A stretch of 64,000 nt of DNA from Brassica napus. Its lineage: Eukaryota > Streptophyta > Magnoliopsida > Brassicales > Brassicaceae. The notes under the pieces were generated by a model that saw only the letters and a program-made list of their open reading frames with translations, did not search any database and was not told the DNA's origin. The position numbers were made by a program, and so were the translations under genes. Of the stretch, positions 22,504 through 35,614 are shown piece after piece. The stretch covers positions 1 to 64,000 of the forward strand of contig NW_026015073.1 in NCBI RefSeq assembly GCF_020379485.1, written 5' to 3'. Position 1 is the stretch's first letter; each line of letters opens with the position of its first letter.

Positions 22504-25500
22504 ACGGACGTCCTGTGTGTGCTGACGGACACCCACAGACGTCATGTGTGTACCAAACAGACAGCCTACGTGGGCCAAAATCATCCAAACAGTCCACAGG
22601 AAGGGACAGTGTGCTGAGTCCAAGGACCAGCGTGCTGATATGTGTACTGATGGACAGCCACAGACGTCCTGTGTGTGCGGAATGGCACACATGGACACAC
22701 ACAGACATCTTGTGTGTGCTGACGGACACACACAGACGTCTTGTGTGTGCTGACGGACAGCCATAGACAGCTACGAACGTCCTGTGCATGCTGGCGGACA
22801 CCCAGAGACACACACGGACAGCCACGGACGTCCTGTGTGTGCTGACGGACAGCCACGGACAGGCACAGATGTGCTTTGTGTGCTGGCGGACTCCCACGGA
22901 CGTCCTGTGTGTACTGAACACACAGCCCACGTGTGCCAAAATCACCCAAACAGTCCACGGGAAGGGCCAGCATGCTGAGTCCAAGGACCAACGTGCTGAT
23001 ATGTGTACTGATGGACAGCCACGGACGTCCTGTGTTTGCTGACGGACACAGACGAACACACACGGACACACACAGACAGCCACGGATGTCCTGTGTGTGC
23101 TGGCAGACACCCACAGCCATCCTGTGTGTACTGACCAGACATCCCACGTGGGCCAAAATCACCCAAACAGTCCACAGGAAGGGCCAGCGTGCTGAGTCCA
23201 AGGACCAGCGTGCTGAGTCCAAGGACCAGCGTGCTGATATGTGTACTGATGGACAGCCACAGACGTCATGTGTGGGCTGACGGACACACACGGACAGCCC
23301 CGGATGTCCTGTGTGTGCTGACGGACACACACGGACGTCCTGTGTGTGCTGACGGACACCCACAGACGTCATGTGTGTACTGAACAGACAGCCCACCTGG
23401 GCCAAAATCACTCAAACAGTCCACGGGAAGGGCCAGCGTGCTGAGTCTAAGGACCAGCGTGCTGATATGTGTACTGATGGACCGCCACAGACGTCCTGTG
23501 TGTGCTGACGGGCACACATGGACACACACGAACGTCCTGTGTGTGCTGACGGACACACACGGACGTCCTGTGTGTGCTGACGGACAGCCACAGACAGCTA
23601 CGAATGTCCTGTGTGTGGTGGCGGACACCCACAGACACACACGGACAGCCACAGACGTCCTATGTGTGCTGACGGTCAGCCAAGGACAGCCACAGACGTG
23701 CTGTGTGCGCTTGCGGACACTCACGGACGTCCTGTGTGTACTGAACATACATCCCACGTGGGCCTAAATCACCCAAACATTCCACGGGAAGGGGCAGCGT
23801 GCTGAGTCCAAGGACCAACGTGCTGAGTCCAAGGACCAACGTGCTGATATGTGTACTGATGGACAGCCACGGATGTCCTATGTGTGCTGATGGACACAGA
23901 CGAACACACACGGACACACGCGGACAGCCACGGATGTCCTGTGTGTGCTGGCAGACACCCACGGACGTCCTGTGTGTACTGACCAGACAGCCCACGTGGG
24001 CCAAAATCACCCGAACAGTTCACGGGAAGGGTCAACGTGCTGAGTTCAAGGACCAACGTGCTGATATGTGTACTGATTGACAGCCACAGACGTCCTGTGT
24101 GTGCTGACGAACACACACGGACATCCTGTGTGTGCTGACGGACACACACACGGACGTCCTGTGTGTGCTGACGGACACCCACGGACGTCCTATGTGTACT
24201 GAACAGACAGCCCACGTGGGCCAAAATCACCCGAACAGTCCACGGGAAGGGTCAGCGTGCTGAGTCCAAGGACCAACGTGCTGATATGTGTACTGGCGGA
24301 CACCCACGGACGTCCTGTGTGTACTGAACAGACAGCGCACGTGGGCCAAAATCACCCAAACAGTCCATGGGAAGGGCCAGCATGCTGACTCCAAGAACCA
24401 ACGTGCTGATATGTGTACTGATGGACAGCCACGGACATCCTTTTCGTGCTGACGGACACAGACAGACACACACGGACGCACACAGACAGCCACGGATGTA
24501 CTGTGTGTGCTGGCAGACACCCACGGACGTCCTGTGTGTACTGAACTGACAGCCCACGAGGGCCAAAATCACCCAAACAGTCCACGGGAAGGGTGAGCGT
24601 GCTAAGTCCAAGGACCAACGTGTTGATATGTGTACTGATGGACAGCCACGGACATCATGTGTGTGCTGACGGACACACACAGACAGCCCTGGATGTCCTA
24701 TGTGTGCTGACGGACACACACGGACGTCCTGTGTGTGCTGGCGGACACCCACAGACGTCATGTGTGTCCTGAACAGACAGCCCACGTGGGCCAAAATCAC
24801 CCAAACAGTCCACAAGAAGGGCCAGCGTGCTGAGTCCAAGGACCAGCGTGCTGATATGTGTACTGATGGACAGCCACAGACGTCCTGTGTGTGCGGATGG
24901 GCACAGACGGACACACACGGACGCACACAGACAGCCACGGAAGTACTGTGTGTGTTGGTAGACACCCACGGATGTCCTGTGTGTAATGAACACACAGCCC
25001 ACGAGGGCCAAAATCACCCAAACAGTCCGCGGAAGGGCCAGCGTGCTGAGGCCAAGGACCAACGTGTTGATATGTTTACTGATGGACAGCCACGTACGTC
25101 CTGTGTGGGCTGATGGACACACACGGACACACACGGACAGACCCAGATGTCCTGTGTGTGCTGACGGACACACACGGACGTCCTGTGTGTGCTGACGGAC
25201 ACCCACAGACGTCATGTGTGTATCAAACAGACAGCCCACGTGGGCCAAAATCACCCAAACAGTCCACTGGAAGGGACAGCGTGCTGAGTCCAAGGACCAG
25301 CGTGCTGATATGTGTACTGATGGACAGCCACGGACGTCTTGTGTGTGCGGAATGGCACACATGGACACACACAAACGTCTTGTGTGTGCTGATGAACACA
25401 CACGGACGTCCTGTGTGTGCTGACGGACAGCCATAGATAGCTACGAACGTCCTGTGCGTGCTGGCGAACACCCACAGACACACACGGACAGCCACAGAAG

Positions 25501-28500
25501 TCCTGTGTGTGCTGACGGACAGCCACGGACAGGCACAAACGTGCTGTGTTTGCTGGCGGACTCCCACGGACGTCATGTGTGTACTGAACAGACAGCCCAC
25601 GTGGGCCAAAATCACCCAAACAGTCCACGGGAAGGGCCAGCATGCTGAGTCCAAGGACCAACGTGCTGATATGTGTACTGATGGACAGCCACGGACGTCC
25701 TGTGTTTGCTGACGGACACAGACGAACACACACGGACACACACGGACAGCCACAGATGTCCTGTGTGTGCTGGCGGACACCCACGGCCGTCCTGTGTGTA
25801 CTGACCAGACAGCCCACGTGGGCCAAAATCACCCAAACAGTCCTTCGGAAGGGTGAACGTGCTGAGTCCAAGGACCAACGTGCTGATATGTGTACTGATG
25901 GACAGCCACGAACGTCCTGTGTGTGTTGACGGACACACACAGACACACACGGACAGCCCCGGACGTCCTATTTGTGCTGACGAACACACACAGACACACA
26001 CGGACAACCCCAGACGTCCTGTGTGTGCTGACGGACACACACGGACGTCCTGTGTGTGCTGACGGACACACACGGACGTCCTGTGTGTGCTGACGGACAC
26101 CCACAGACGTCCTGTGTGTACTGAAAAGACAGCCCACGTGGGCCAAAATCACCCGAACAGTCCACGGGAAGGGTCAGCGTGCTGAGTCCAAGGACCAACG
26201 TGCTGATATGTGTACTGACGGACACCCACGGACTTCCTGTGTGTGCTTGCGGACACCCACGGACGTCCTGTGTGTACTGAACAGACAGCCCACGTGGGCC
26301 AAAATCACCCAAACAGTCCACGAGAAGGGCCAGCGTGCTCACTCCAAGGACCAACGTGCTGATATGTGTATAGATGGAGAGCCACAGACGTCCTTTGTGT
26401 GCTGACGGACACAGACGGACACACACGGACGCACACAGACAGCCACGAAAGTACTGTGTGTGCTGGTAGACACCCACGGATGTCATGTGTGTACTGAACA
26501 CACAGCCCACGAGGGCCAAAATCACCCGAACAGTCCGCAGGAAGGGTCAGCGTGCTGAGTCCAAGGACCAACGTGTTGATATGTGTACTGATGGACAGCC
26601 ACGTACGTTCTGTGTATGCTGATGGACACACACGGACAAACACGGACAGCCCCAGATGTCCTGTGTGTGCTGACGGACACACACAGACGTCATGTGTGTG
26701 CTGACGGATACCCACAGACGTCATGTGTGTACTGAACAGACAGCCCACGTGGGCCAAAATCACCCAAACAGTCCACAGGAAGGGACAGCGTGCTGAGTCC
26801 AAGGACCAGCGTGCTGATATGTGTACTGATGGACAGCCACAGACGTCAAGTGTGTGCGGAATGGCACACATGAACACACACAGACGTCCTGTGTGTGCTG
26901 ACGGACACACACGGACGTCCTGTGTGTGCTGACGGACAGCCACAGACAGCTACGAATGTCCTGTGCGTGCTGGCGGACACCCACAGACACACACGGACAG
27001 CCACGGACGTCCTGTGTGTGCTGACGGACAGCCACAGACAGGCACAGACGTGCTGTGTGTGCTGGCAGACTCCCACAGACGTCCTGTGTGTACTGAACAG
27101 ACAGCCCACGTGGGCCAAAATCACTCAAACAGTCCACAGGAAGGGCCAGCATACTGAGTCCAAGGACCAATGTGCTGATATGTGTACTTATGGACAGCCA
27201 CGGACGTCCTGTGTTTGCTGACGGACACAGACGAACACACACGGACAGCCACGGATGTCCTGTTTGTGCTGGCGGACACCCACGGCCGTCCTGTGTGTAC
27301 TGACCAGACAGCCTACGTGGGCCAAAATCACCCAAACAGTCCACGGGAAGGGTCAACGTGCTGATATGTGTACTGATGGACAGCCACGAACGTTCTGTGT
27401 GTGCTGACGGACACACACAGACACACACGGACAGCCCCGGACGTTCTGTCTGTGCTGACGAACACACACGGACGTCCTGTGTGTGCTGACGGACACCCAC
27501 AGACGTTATTTGTGTACTGAACAGACAGCCCACGTGGGCCAAAATCACCCGAACAGTCCACGGGAAGGGTCAGCATGCTGAGTCCAAGGACCAGCGTGCT
27601 GATATGTGTACTGATGGACAGCCACAGACGTCATGTGTGGGCTGACGGACACACACGGACAGCCCCGGATGTCCTGTGTGTGCTGACGGACACACACGGA
27701 CGTCCTGTGTGTGCTGACGGACACCCACAGACGTCATGTGTGTACTGAACAGACAGCCCACCTGGGCCAAAATCACTCAAACAGTCCACGGGAAGGGCCA
27801 GCGTGCTGAGTCTAAGGACCAGCGTGCTGATATGTGTACTGATGGACAGCCACAGACGTCCTGTGTGTGCTGACGGGCACACATGGACACACACGAACGT
27901 CCTGTGTGTGCTGACGGACACACACGGACGTCCTGTGTGTGCTGACGGACAGCCACAGACAGCTACGAATGTCCTGTGTGTGGTGGCGGACACCCACAGA
28001 CACACACGGACAGCCACAGACATCCTATGTGTGCTGACGGTCAGCCAAGGACAGCCACAGACGTGCTGTGTGCGCTTGCGGACACCCACGGACGTCCTGT
28101 GTGTACTGAACATACAGCCCACGTGGGCCTAAATCACCCAAACAGTCCACGGGAAGGGCCAGCGTGCTGAGTCCAAGGACCAACGTGCTGAGTCCAAGGA
28201 CCAACGTGCTGATATGTGTACTGATGGACAGCCACGGATGTCCTATGTGTGCTGATGGACACAGACGAACACACACGGACACACGCGGACAGCCACGGAT
28301 GTCCTGTGTGTGCTGGCGGACACCCACGGACGTCCTGTGTGTACTGACCAGACAGCCCACGTGGGCCAAAATCACCCGAACAGTTCACGGGAAGGGTCAA
28401 CGTGCTGAGTTCAAGGACCAACGTGCTGATATGTGTACTGATTGACAGCCACAGACGTCCTGTGTGTGCTGACGAACACACACGGACCTCTTGTGTGTGC

Positions 28501-31500
28501 TGACGGACACACACACGGACGTCCTGTGTGTGCTGACGGACACCCACGGACGTCCTATGTGTACTGAACAGACAGCCCACGTGGGCCAAAATCACCCGAA
28601 CAGTCCACGGGAAGGGTCAGCGTGCTGAGTCCAAGGACCAACGTGCTGATATGTGTACTGACGGACACCCACGGACGTCCTGTGTGTGCTGGCGGACACC
28701 CACGGACGTCCTGTGTGTACTGAACAGACAGCGCACGTGGGCCAAAATCACCCAAACAGTCCATGGGAAGGGCCAGCATGCTGACTCCAAGAACCAACGT
28801 GCTGATATGTGTACTGATGGACAGCCACGGACATCCTTTGTGTGCTGACGGACACAGACGGACACACACGGACGCACACAGACAGCCACGGATGTACTGT
28901 GTGTGCTGGCAGACACCCACGGACGTCCTGTGTGTACTGAACTGACAGCCCACGAGGGCCAAAATCACCCAAACAGTCCACGGGAAGGGTCAGCGTGCTA
29001 AGTCCAAGGACCAACGTGTTGATATGTGTACTGATGGACAGCCACGGACATCATGTGTGTGCTGACGGACACACACAGACAGCCCTGGATGTCCTATGTG
29101 TGCTGACAGACACACACGGACGTCCTGTGTGTGCTGGCGGACACCCACAGACGTCATGTGTGTACTGAACAGACAGCCCACGTGGGCCAAAATCACCCAA
29201 ACAGTCCACAGGAAGGGCCAGCGTGCTGAGTCCAAGGACCAGCGTGCTGATATGTGTACTGATGGACAGCTACAGACGTCCTGTGTGTGCGGATGGGCAC
29301 AGACGGACACACACGGACGCACACAGACAGCCACGGAAGTACTGTGTGTGCTGGTAGACACCCACGGATGTCCTGTGTGTAATGAACACACAGCCCACGA
29401 GGGCCAAAATCACCCGAACAGTCCGCGAAAGGGCCAGCGTGCTGAGGCCAAGGACCAACGTGTTGATATGTTTACTGATGGACAGCCACGTACGTCCTGT
29501 GTGTGCTGATGGACACACACGGACACACACGGACAGACCCAGATGTCCTGTGTGTGCTGACGGACACACACGGACGTCCTGTGTGTGCTGACGGACACCC
29601 ACAGACGTCATGTGTGTATCAAACAGACAGCCCACGTGGGCCAAAATCACCCAAACAGTCCACTGGAAGGGACAGCGTGCTGAGTCCAAGGACCAGCGTG
29701 CTGATATGTGTACTGATGGACAGCCACGGACGTCTTGTGTGTGCGGAATGGCACACATGGACACACACAAACGTCTTGTGTGTGCTGATGAACACACACG
29801 GACGTCCTGTGTGTGCTGACGGACAGCCATAGATAGCTACGAACGTCCTGTGCGTGCTGGCGAACACCCACAGACACACACGGACAGCCACAGAAGTCCT
29901 GTGTGTGCTGACGGACAGCCACGGACAGGCACAAACGTGCTGTGTTTGCTGGCGGACTCCCACGGATGTCATGTGTGTACTGAACAGACAGCCCACGTGG
30001 GCCAAAATCACCCAAACAGTCCACGGGAAGGGCCAGCATGCTGAGTCCAAGGACCAACGTGCTGATATGTGTACTGATGGACAGCCACGGACGTCCTGTG
30101 TTTGCTGACGGACACAGACGAACACACACGGACACACACGGACAGCCACATATGTCCTGTGTGTGCTGGCGGACACCCACGGCCGTCCTGTGTGTACTGA
30201 CCAGACAGCCCACGTGGGCCAAAATCACCCAAACAGTCCTTCGGAAGGGTGAACGTGCTGAGTCCAAGGACCAACGTGCTGATATGTGTACTGATGGACA
30301 GCCACGAACGTCCTGTGTGTGCTGACGGACACACACAGACACACACGGACAGCCCCGGACGTCCTATTTGTGCTGACGAACACACACAGACACACACGGA
30401 CAACCCCAGACGTCCTGTGTGTGCTGACGGACACACACGGACGTCCTGTGTGTGCTGACGGACACACACGGACGTCCTGTGTGTGCTGACGGACACCCAC
30501 AGACGTCCTGTGTGTACTGAAAAGACAGCCCACGTGGGCCAAAATCACCCGAACAGTCCACGGGAAGGGTCAGCGTGCTGAGTCCAAGGACCAACGTGCT
30601 GATATGTGTACTGACGGACACCCACGGACGTCCTGTGTGTGCTTGCGGACACCCACGGACGTCCTGTGTGTACTGAACAGACAGCCCACGTGGGCCAAAA
30701 TCACCCAAACAGTCCACGAGAAGGGCCAGCGTGCTCACTCCAAGGACCAACGTGCTGATATGTGTATAGATGGAGAGCCACAGACGTCCTTTGTGTGCTG
30801 ACGGACACAGACGGACACACACGGACGCACACAGACAGCCACGAAAGTACTGTGTGTGCTGGTAGACACCCACGGATGTCATGTGTGTACTGAACACACA
30901 GCCCACGAGGGCCAAAATCACCCGAACAGTCCGCAGGAAGGGTCAGCGTGCTGAGTCCAAGGACCAACGTGTTGATATGTGTACTGATGGACAGCCACAT
31001 ACGTTCTGTGTGTGCTGATGGACACACACGGACAAACACGGACAGCCCCAGATGTCCTGTGTGTGCTGACGGACACACACGGACGTCATGTGTGTGCTGA
31101 CGGATACCCACAGACGTCATGTGTGTACTGAACAGACAGCCCACGTGGGCCAAAATCACCCAAACAGTCCACAGGAAGGGACAGCGTGCTGAGTCCAAGG
31201 ACCAGCGTGCTGATATGTGTACTGATGGACAGCCACAGACGTCAAGTGTGTGCGGAATGGCACACATGGACACACACAGACGTCCTGTGTGTGCTGACGG
31301 ACACACACGGACGTCCTGTGTGTTCTGACGGACAGCCACAGACAGCTACGAATGTCCTGTGCGTGCTGGCGGACACCCACAGACACACACGGACAGCCAC
31401 GGACGTCCTGTGTGTGCTGACGGACAGCCACAGACAGGCACAGACGTGCTGTGTGTGCTGGCAGACTCCCACAGACGTCCTGTGTGTACTGAACAGACAG

Positions 31501-32851
31501 CCCACGTGGGCCAAAATCACTCACACAGTCCACGGGAAGGGCCAGCATACTGAGTCCAAGGACCAATGTGCTGATATGTGTACTTATGGACAGCCACGGA
31601 CGTCCTGTGTTTGCTGACGGACACAGACGAACACACACGGACAGCCACGGATGTCCTGTGTGTGCTGGCGGACACCCACGGCCGTCCTGTGTGTACTGAC
31701 CAGACAGCCTACGTGGGCCAAAATCACCCAAACAGTCCACGGGAAGGGTCAACGTGCTGATATGTGTACTGATGGACAGCCACGAACGTTCTGTGTGTGC
31801 TGACGGACACACACAGACACACACGGACAGCCCCGGACGTCCTGTCTGTGCTGACGAACACACACGGACGTCCTGTGTGTGCTGACGGACACCCACGGAC
31901 GTTATTTGTGTACTGAACAGACAGCCCACGTGGGCCAAAATCACCCGAACTGTCCACGGGAAGGGTCAGCATGCTGAGTCCAAGGACCAATGTGCTGATA
32001 TGTGTACTTACGGACACCCACAGACGTCCTGTGTGTGCTGACGGACACACACGGACACACACGGACAGTCACGGACATCCTGTGTGTGCTGACGGACAGC
32101 CACAGACGTCCTGTGTGTGCTGGCAGACACCCACGGATGTCCTGTGTGTACTGAACAGACAGCCCACGTGGGCCAAAATCACCCAAATAGTCCAGGGGAA
32201 GGGCCAGCGTGCTGAGTCCAAGGACCAATGTGCTGATATGTGTACTGATGGACAGCCACGGACGTCCTCTGTGTGCTGACGGACACAGACGGACACACAC
32301 AGACAGCCACAGACGTTCTGTGTGTGCTGGCGGACACCCACGGACGTCCTGCGTGTACTAAAAAGACAGCCCATGAGGGCCAAAATCACCCGAACAGTCC
32401 ACGAGAAGGGTCAGCGTGCTGAGTCCAAGGACCAACGTGCTGATATGTGTACTGATGGAAAGCCACAGACATCCTGTGTGTGCTGACGGACACACACGGA
32501 CAGCCATGAACGTCCTGTGTGTGCTGACGGACACCCATGGATGTCCTGTGTGTGCTGACGGACACCCACGGACGTCCTGTGTGTACTGAACAGACCGCCC
32601 ACGTCGGCCAAAATCACCCGAACAGTCCACGGGAAAGGCCAGCGTGCTGATATGTGTACTGATGGACAGCCACGGACGTCCTGTGTGTGCTGACGGACAC
32701 ACACGGACAGCCACAGACGTCCTGTGTGTGCTGACGGACACCCACGGACGTCCTGTGTGTGCTGGCGGACACCCACAGACGTCTTGTGTGTACTGAATAG
32801 ACAGCCCACGTGGGCCAAAATCACCCGAATAGTCCACTGGAAGGGCCAGCG
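22504..32851. repeat. Satellite-like array, segment 2, with a 4.4-kb higher-order repeat
   Basis: The longest stretch of the satellite. The core motif CCAAAATCAC recurs at intervals mostly of 205-240 bp, with regular exceptions near 160, 318 and 361 bp. From about 24790 the series of intervals (219, 234, 361, 217, 319, 159, 218, 238, 360...) repeats from about 29188 almost unchanged, so about 18 monomers form a unit of about 4396 bp. Blocks such as 25223-25780 and 29619-30176 are almost identical. Interval changes come from gain or loss of the short 31-bp and 10-bp sub-units. No gene is supported. Confidence 0.9.
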
Positions 32852-33433
32852 TGTAAGACCCGAACCCTGGCCTCTCGACCTTATGGAGTCCGCAGGCTTA
32901 CTTATTAATTTCTTTGCTTGTTTGATCCATTTTAAGTCTTTTATTTACTAAGTCATATTCGAATATGAGGTTCATAAACAAAGGAACAGATTGCACAGCG
33001 GAATAACAATGTATAAACTTTATATTACTTAGAAACATGAGATTCAATACACAACTTCTTAACAGTCTCATAGACAATCACTTGTTCATCCCTAGCATCA
33101 TCTAACCACACGTTACACAGCCTCTCACTGACCGAGCCTTCACGGCTCCTTGGCTTGACCAGAACCATCCTTAGTTCCTGAAACCACAACCAGATAAGCA
33201 TTAATCATAACCGAGAATAGAACGGATTGATTCCACAATGCTTGGCTTGGTTCCTAGAACTTAGATAAACCTCAGTCAACATAATCATAAAACGTGTGAA
33301 CCTACCTACCGTATCCTAAGTCATTCAACCAACCACCCCTTTGCTTAGAATCAGATAGATAGTCCAGAATAGATATACAGAACACACGAACAGATCCGGA
33401 TTGTCCCCAAAGACCAATCCGTCTAACCGGATA
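32852..33433 (-). mobile_element. Family B LTR fragment inside the satellite
   Basis: The sequence equals the first 582 bases (plus orientation) of the B2 LTR at 44640, starting TGTAAGACCCGAACCC. It is preceded by the same satellite junction (GGGCCAGCG against GGGGCAGCG). It stops at CTAACCGGATA and changes to satellite. The rest of the LTR is absent. It fits a duplicated copy of the B2 junction, not a separate insertion. Confidence 0.85.
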
Positions 33434-34529
33434 TGTGTACTGATGGACAGCCACGGACGTCCTTTGTGTGCTGACGGCCACAGACGGACACACACGGACG
33501 CACACAGACAGCCACGGACGTACTGTGTGTGCTGGCAGACACCCACGGACGTCCTGTGTGTACTGAACTGACAACCCAGGAGGGCCAAAATCACCCAAAC
33601 AGTCCACGGGAAGGGCCAGCGTGCTAACTCCAAGGACCAACGTGCTGATATGTGTACTGATGGACAGCCACGGACGTCCTTTGTGTGCTGATGGACACAC
33701 ACGGACGCACACAGACAGCCACGGACGTACTGTGTTTGCTGGCAGACACCCACGGACGTCCTGTGTGTACTGAACTGACAGCCCACGAGGGCCAAAATCA
33801 CCCAAACAGTCCACGGGAAGGGTCAGCGTGCTAAGTCCAAGGACCAACGTGTTGATATGTGTACTGATGGACAGCCACAGACGTCATGTGTGTGCTGACG
33901 GACACACACAGACACACACGGACAACCCTGGATGTCCTATGTGTGCTGACTGACACACACGGACGTCCTGTGTGTGCTGACGGACACCCACAGACGTCAT
34001 GTGTGTACTGAACAGACAGCCCACGTGGGCCAAAATCACCCAAACAGTCCACAGGAAGGGCCAGCGTGCTGAGTCCAAGGACCAGCGTGCTGATATGTGT
34101 ACTGATGGACAGCCACAGACGTCCTGTGTGTGCGGATGGGCACAGACGGACACACACGGATGCACACAGACAGCCACAGAAGTACTGTGTGTGCTGGTAG
34201 ACACCCACGGACGTCCTGTGTGTAATGAACACACAGCCCACGAGGGCCAAAATCACCCGAACAGTCCGCGGGAAGGGTCAGCGTGCTGAGTCCAAGGACC
34301 AACGTGTTGATATGTGTACTGATGGACAGCCACGTACGTCCTGTGTGTGCTGATGGACACACACGGACACACACGGACACACACGGACAGCCCCAGATGT
34401 CCTGTGTGTGCTGACGGACACCCACAGACGTCATGTGTGTACCAAACAGACAGCCCACGTGGGCCAAAATTACCCAAACATTCCTCAGGAAGGGACAGCG
34501 TGCTGAGTCCAAGGACCAGCGTGCTGATA
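33434..34529. repeat. Satellite-like array, segment 3
   Basis: Monomers continue. From about 33651 they correspond to the array from about 28809 onward; the first monomer (33434-33650) is an extra copy. The segment ends at the left target duplication (TGATA, 34525-34529) of the CRM-like element and resumes at 41478. Confidence 0.85.
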
Positions 34530-35614
34530 TGTTGTAGGCACGGGTCGGAGGGTCGAACGGACGGACGGACGCACGGACGGATGGCCGTTCCGCGGTTCAG
34601 CTTTGCCTCGGACGGATGGTACTGGCCGGCTCGTCTCTTGCTTGCGATCGAACCTGAACAGATAGGGAACTTTTAATGAATCTTTAACAGGAACAAGAAC
34701 AGAAACAAGATATGATTCTTTTGGTTTTTATGGAATTGATTGAATGAAATCTAAAACAAAAGATAAGAAAGGAGAAGATTGGCGGATGGGATCAGCTGCT
34801 GGACGTATGTCTCTCTCAGCTAGATGCCTAGGTCGGACAGGAAGATAGGTATGGATCCGGCTCTTGCTGGACGTATGTCTCTCTCAAGATTCGGACAAGG
34901 AATGGAATGGATCGAAGGACGCCACAAAGAACAATGGATCGGCTCTTTGATATATCACACGGCTGCTCTCAATGTTTCACACAACTGAAAGACTTAGGGT
35001 TTCCTTTGCTAAAGCAAATCGATTTCATAAAAAGACTTGGCCGAAAATTTGGCTACTACAAGAGTTTAAATAGCTGTTCCTTAATGGACTCTAAAAGATA
35101 AAAAGGCCTAGACAAATGGCCATAGTCTTAACCGAAAATAAATTAAAGAAAAGCAATAGACCGGTCGCGGCTTGAGATGTCCGGATCAGAACTCATAGTA
35201 TGCTTGCATGTTGCCTCATTAAAACCTTTCGGAAAAACCCAGTGGGACAAAACCCGATAAGGAAAAAGAGTACAACACATACTACTCCTTCTGATGGACG
35301 GCTACATCTCTGAACCGGAAGCAAGTGGGTTGGATGGATTGAGGATGAAGGTGGAAATGATCAGGCCGGCTCCATTCTGGTCGATGGAGGAGAATTGGCT
35401 TGAATGGAAGGAGTCTGGAACCTCTAATGACTCGCTGGTGTCTTCAAGCTTTAAGTCGGCCAACTCCTGGATCAATAGTTGCTTGAATCCGGTTTGTTCC
35501 TGTGCAAGCAACTCCTGGACGGCTTTGGCAAATCCAGCCCTTATAACCCTTGAGCCGGACCTTGTGGTAGGACCTTTGCGGATGATGGGAACCTCAGTCG
35601 TGGGTACTACAACA
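34530..35614 (-). mobile_element. 3' LTR of the CRM-like element
   Basis: Ends TGTTGTAGTACCC...GCCTACAACA on the minus strand. It has the same length as, and by eye no differences from, the 5' LTR 5863 bp to the right. The first part in element orientation (35302-35614) also encodes the last 104 residues of the polyprotein and its stop. Confidence 0.9.

Noticed and set aside
22504..32851. CRISPR-like array
   Set aside because: Repeats are not separated by unique spacers, units vary in length, and the context is a plant retrotransposon cluster.
12042..34529. Dozens of open frames in the satellite on both strands (up to 276 codons), with patterns such as CADGHTRTSCVC and STHRTSVGVRQHTQDVRGC
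   Set aside because: They occur in several frames of the same DNA, follow the repeat period and have no conserved start, domain or codon signal. They are by-products of a stop-poor repeat.
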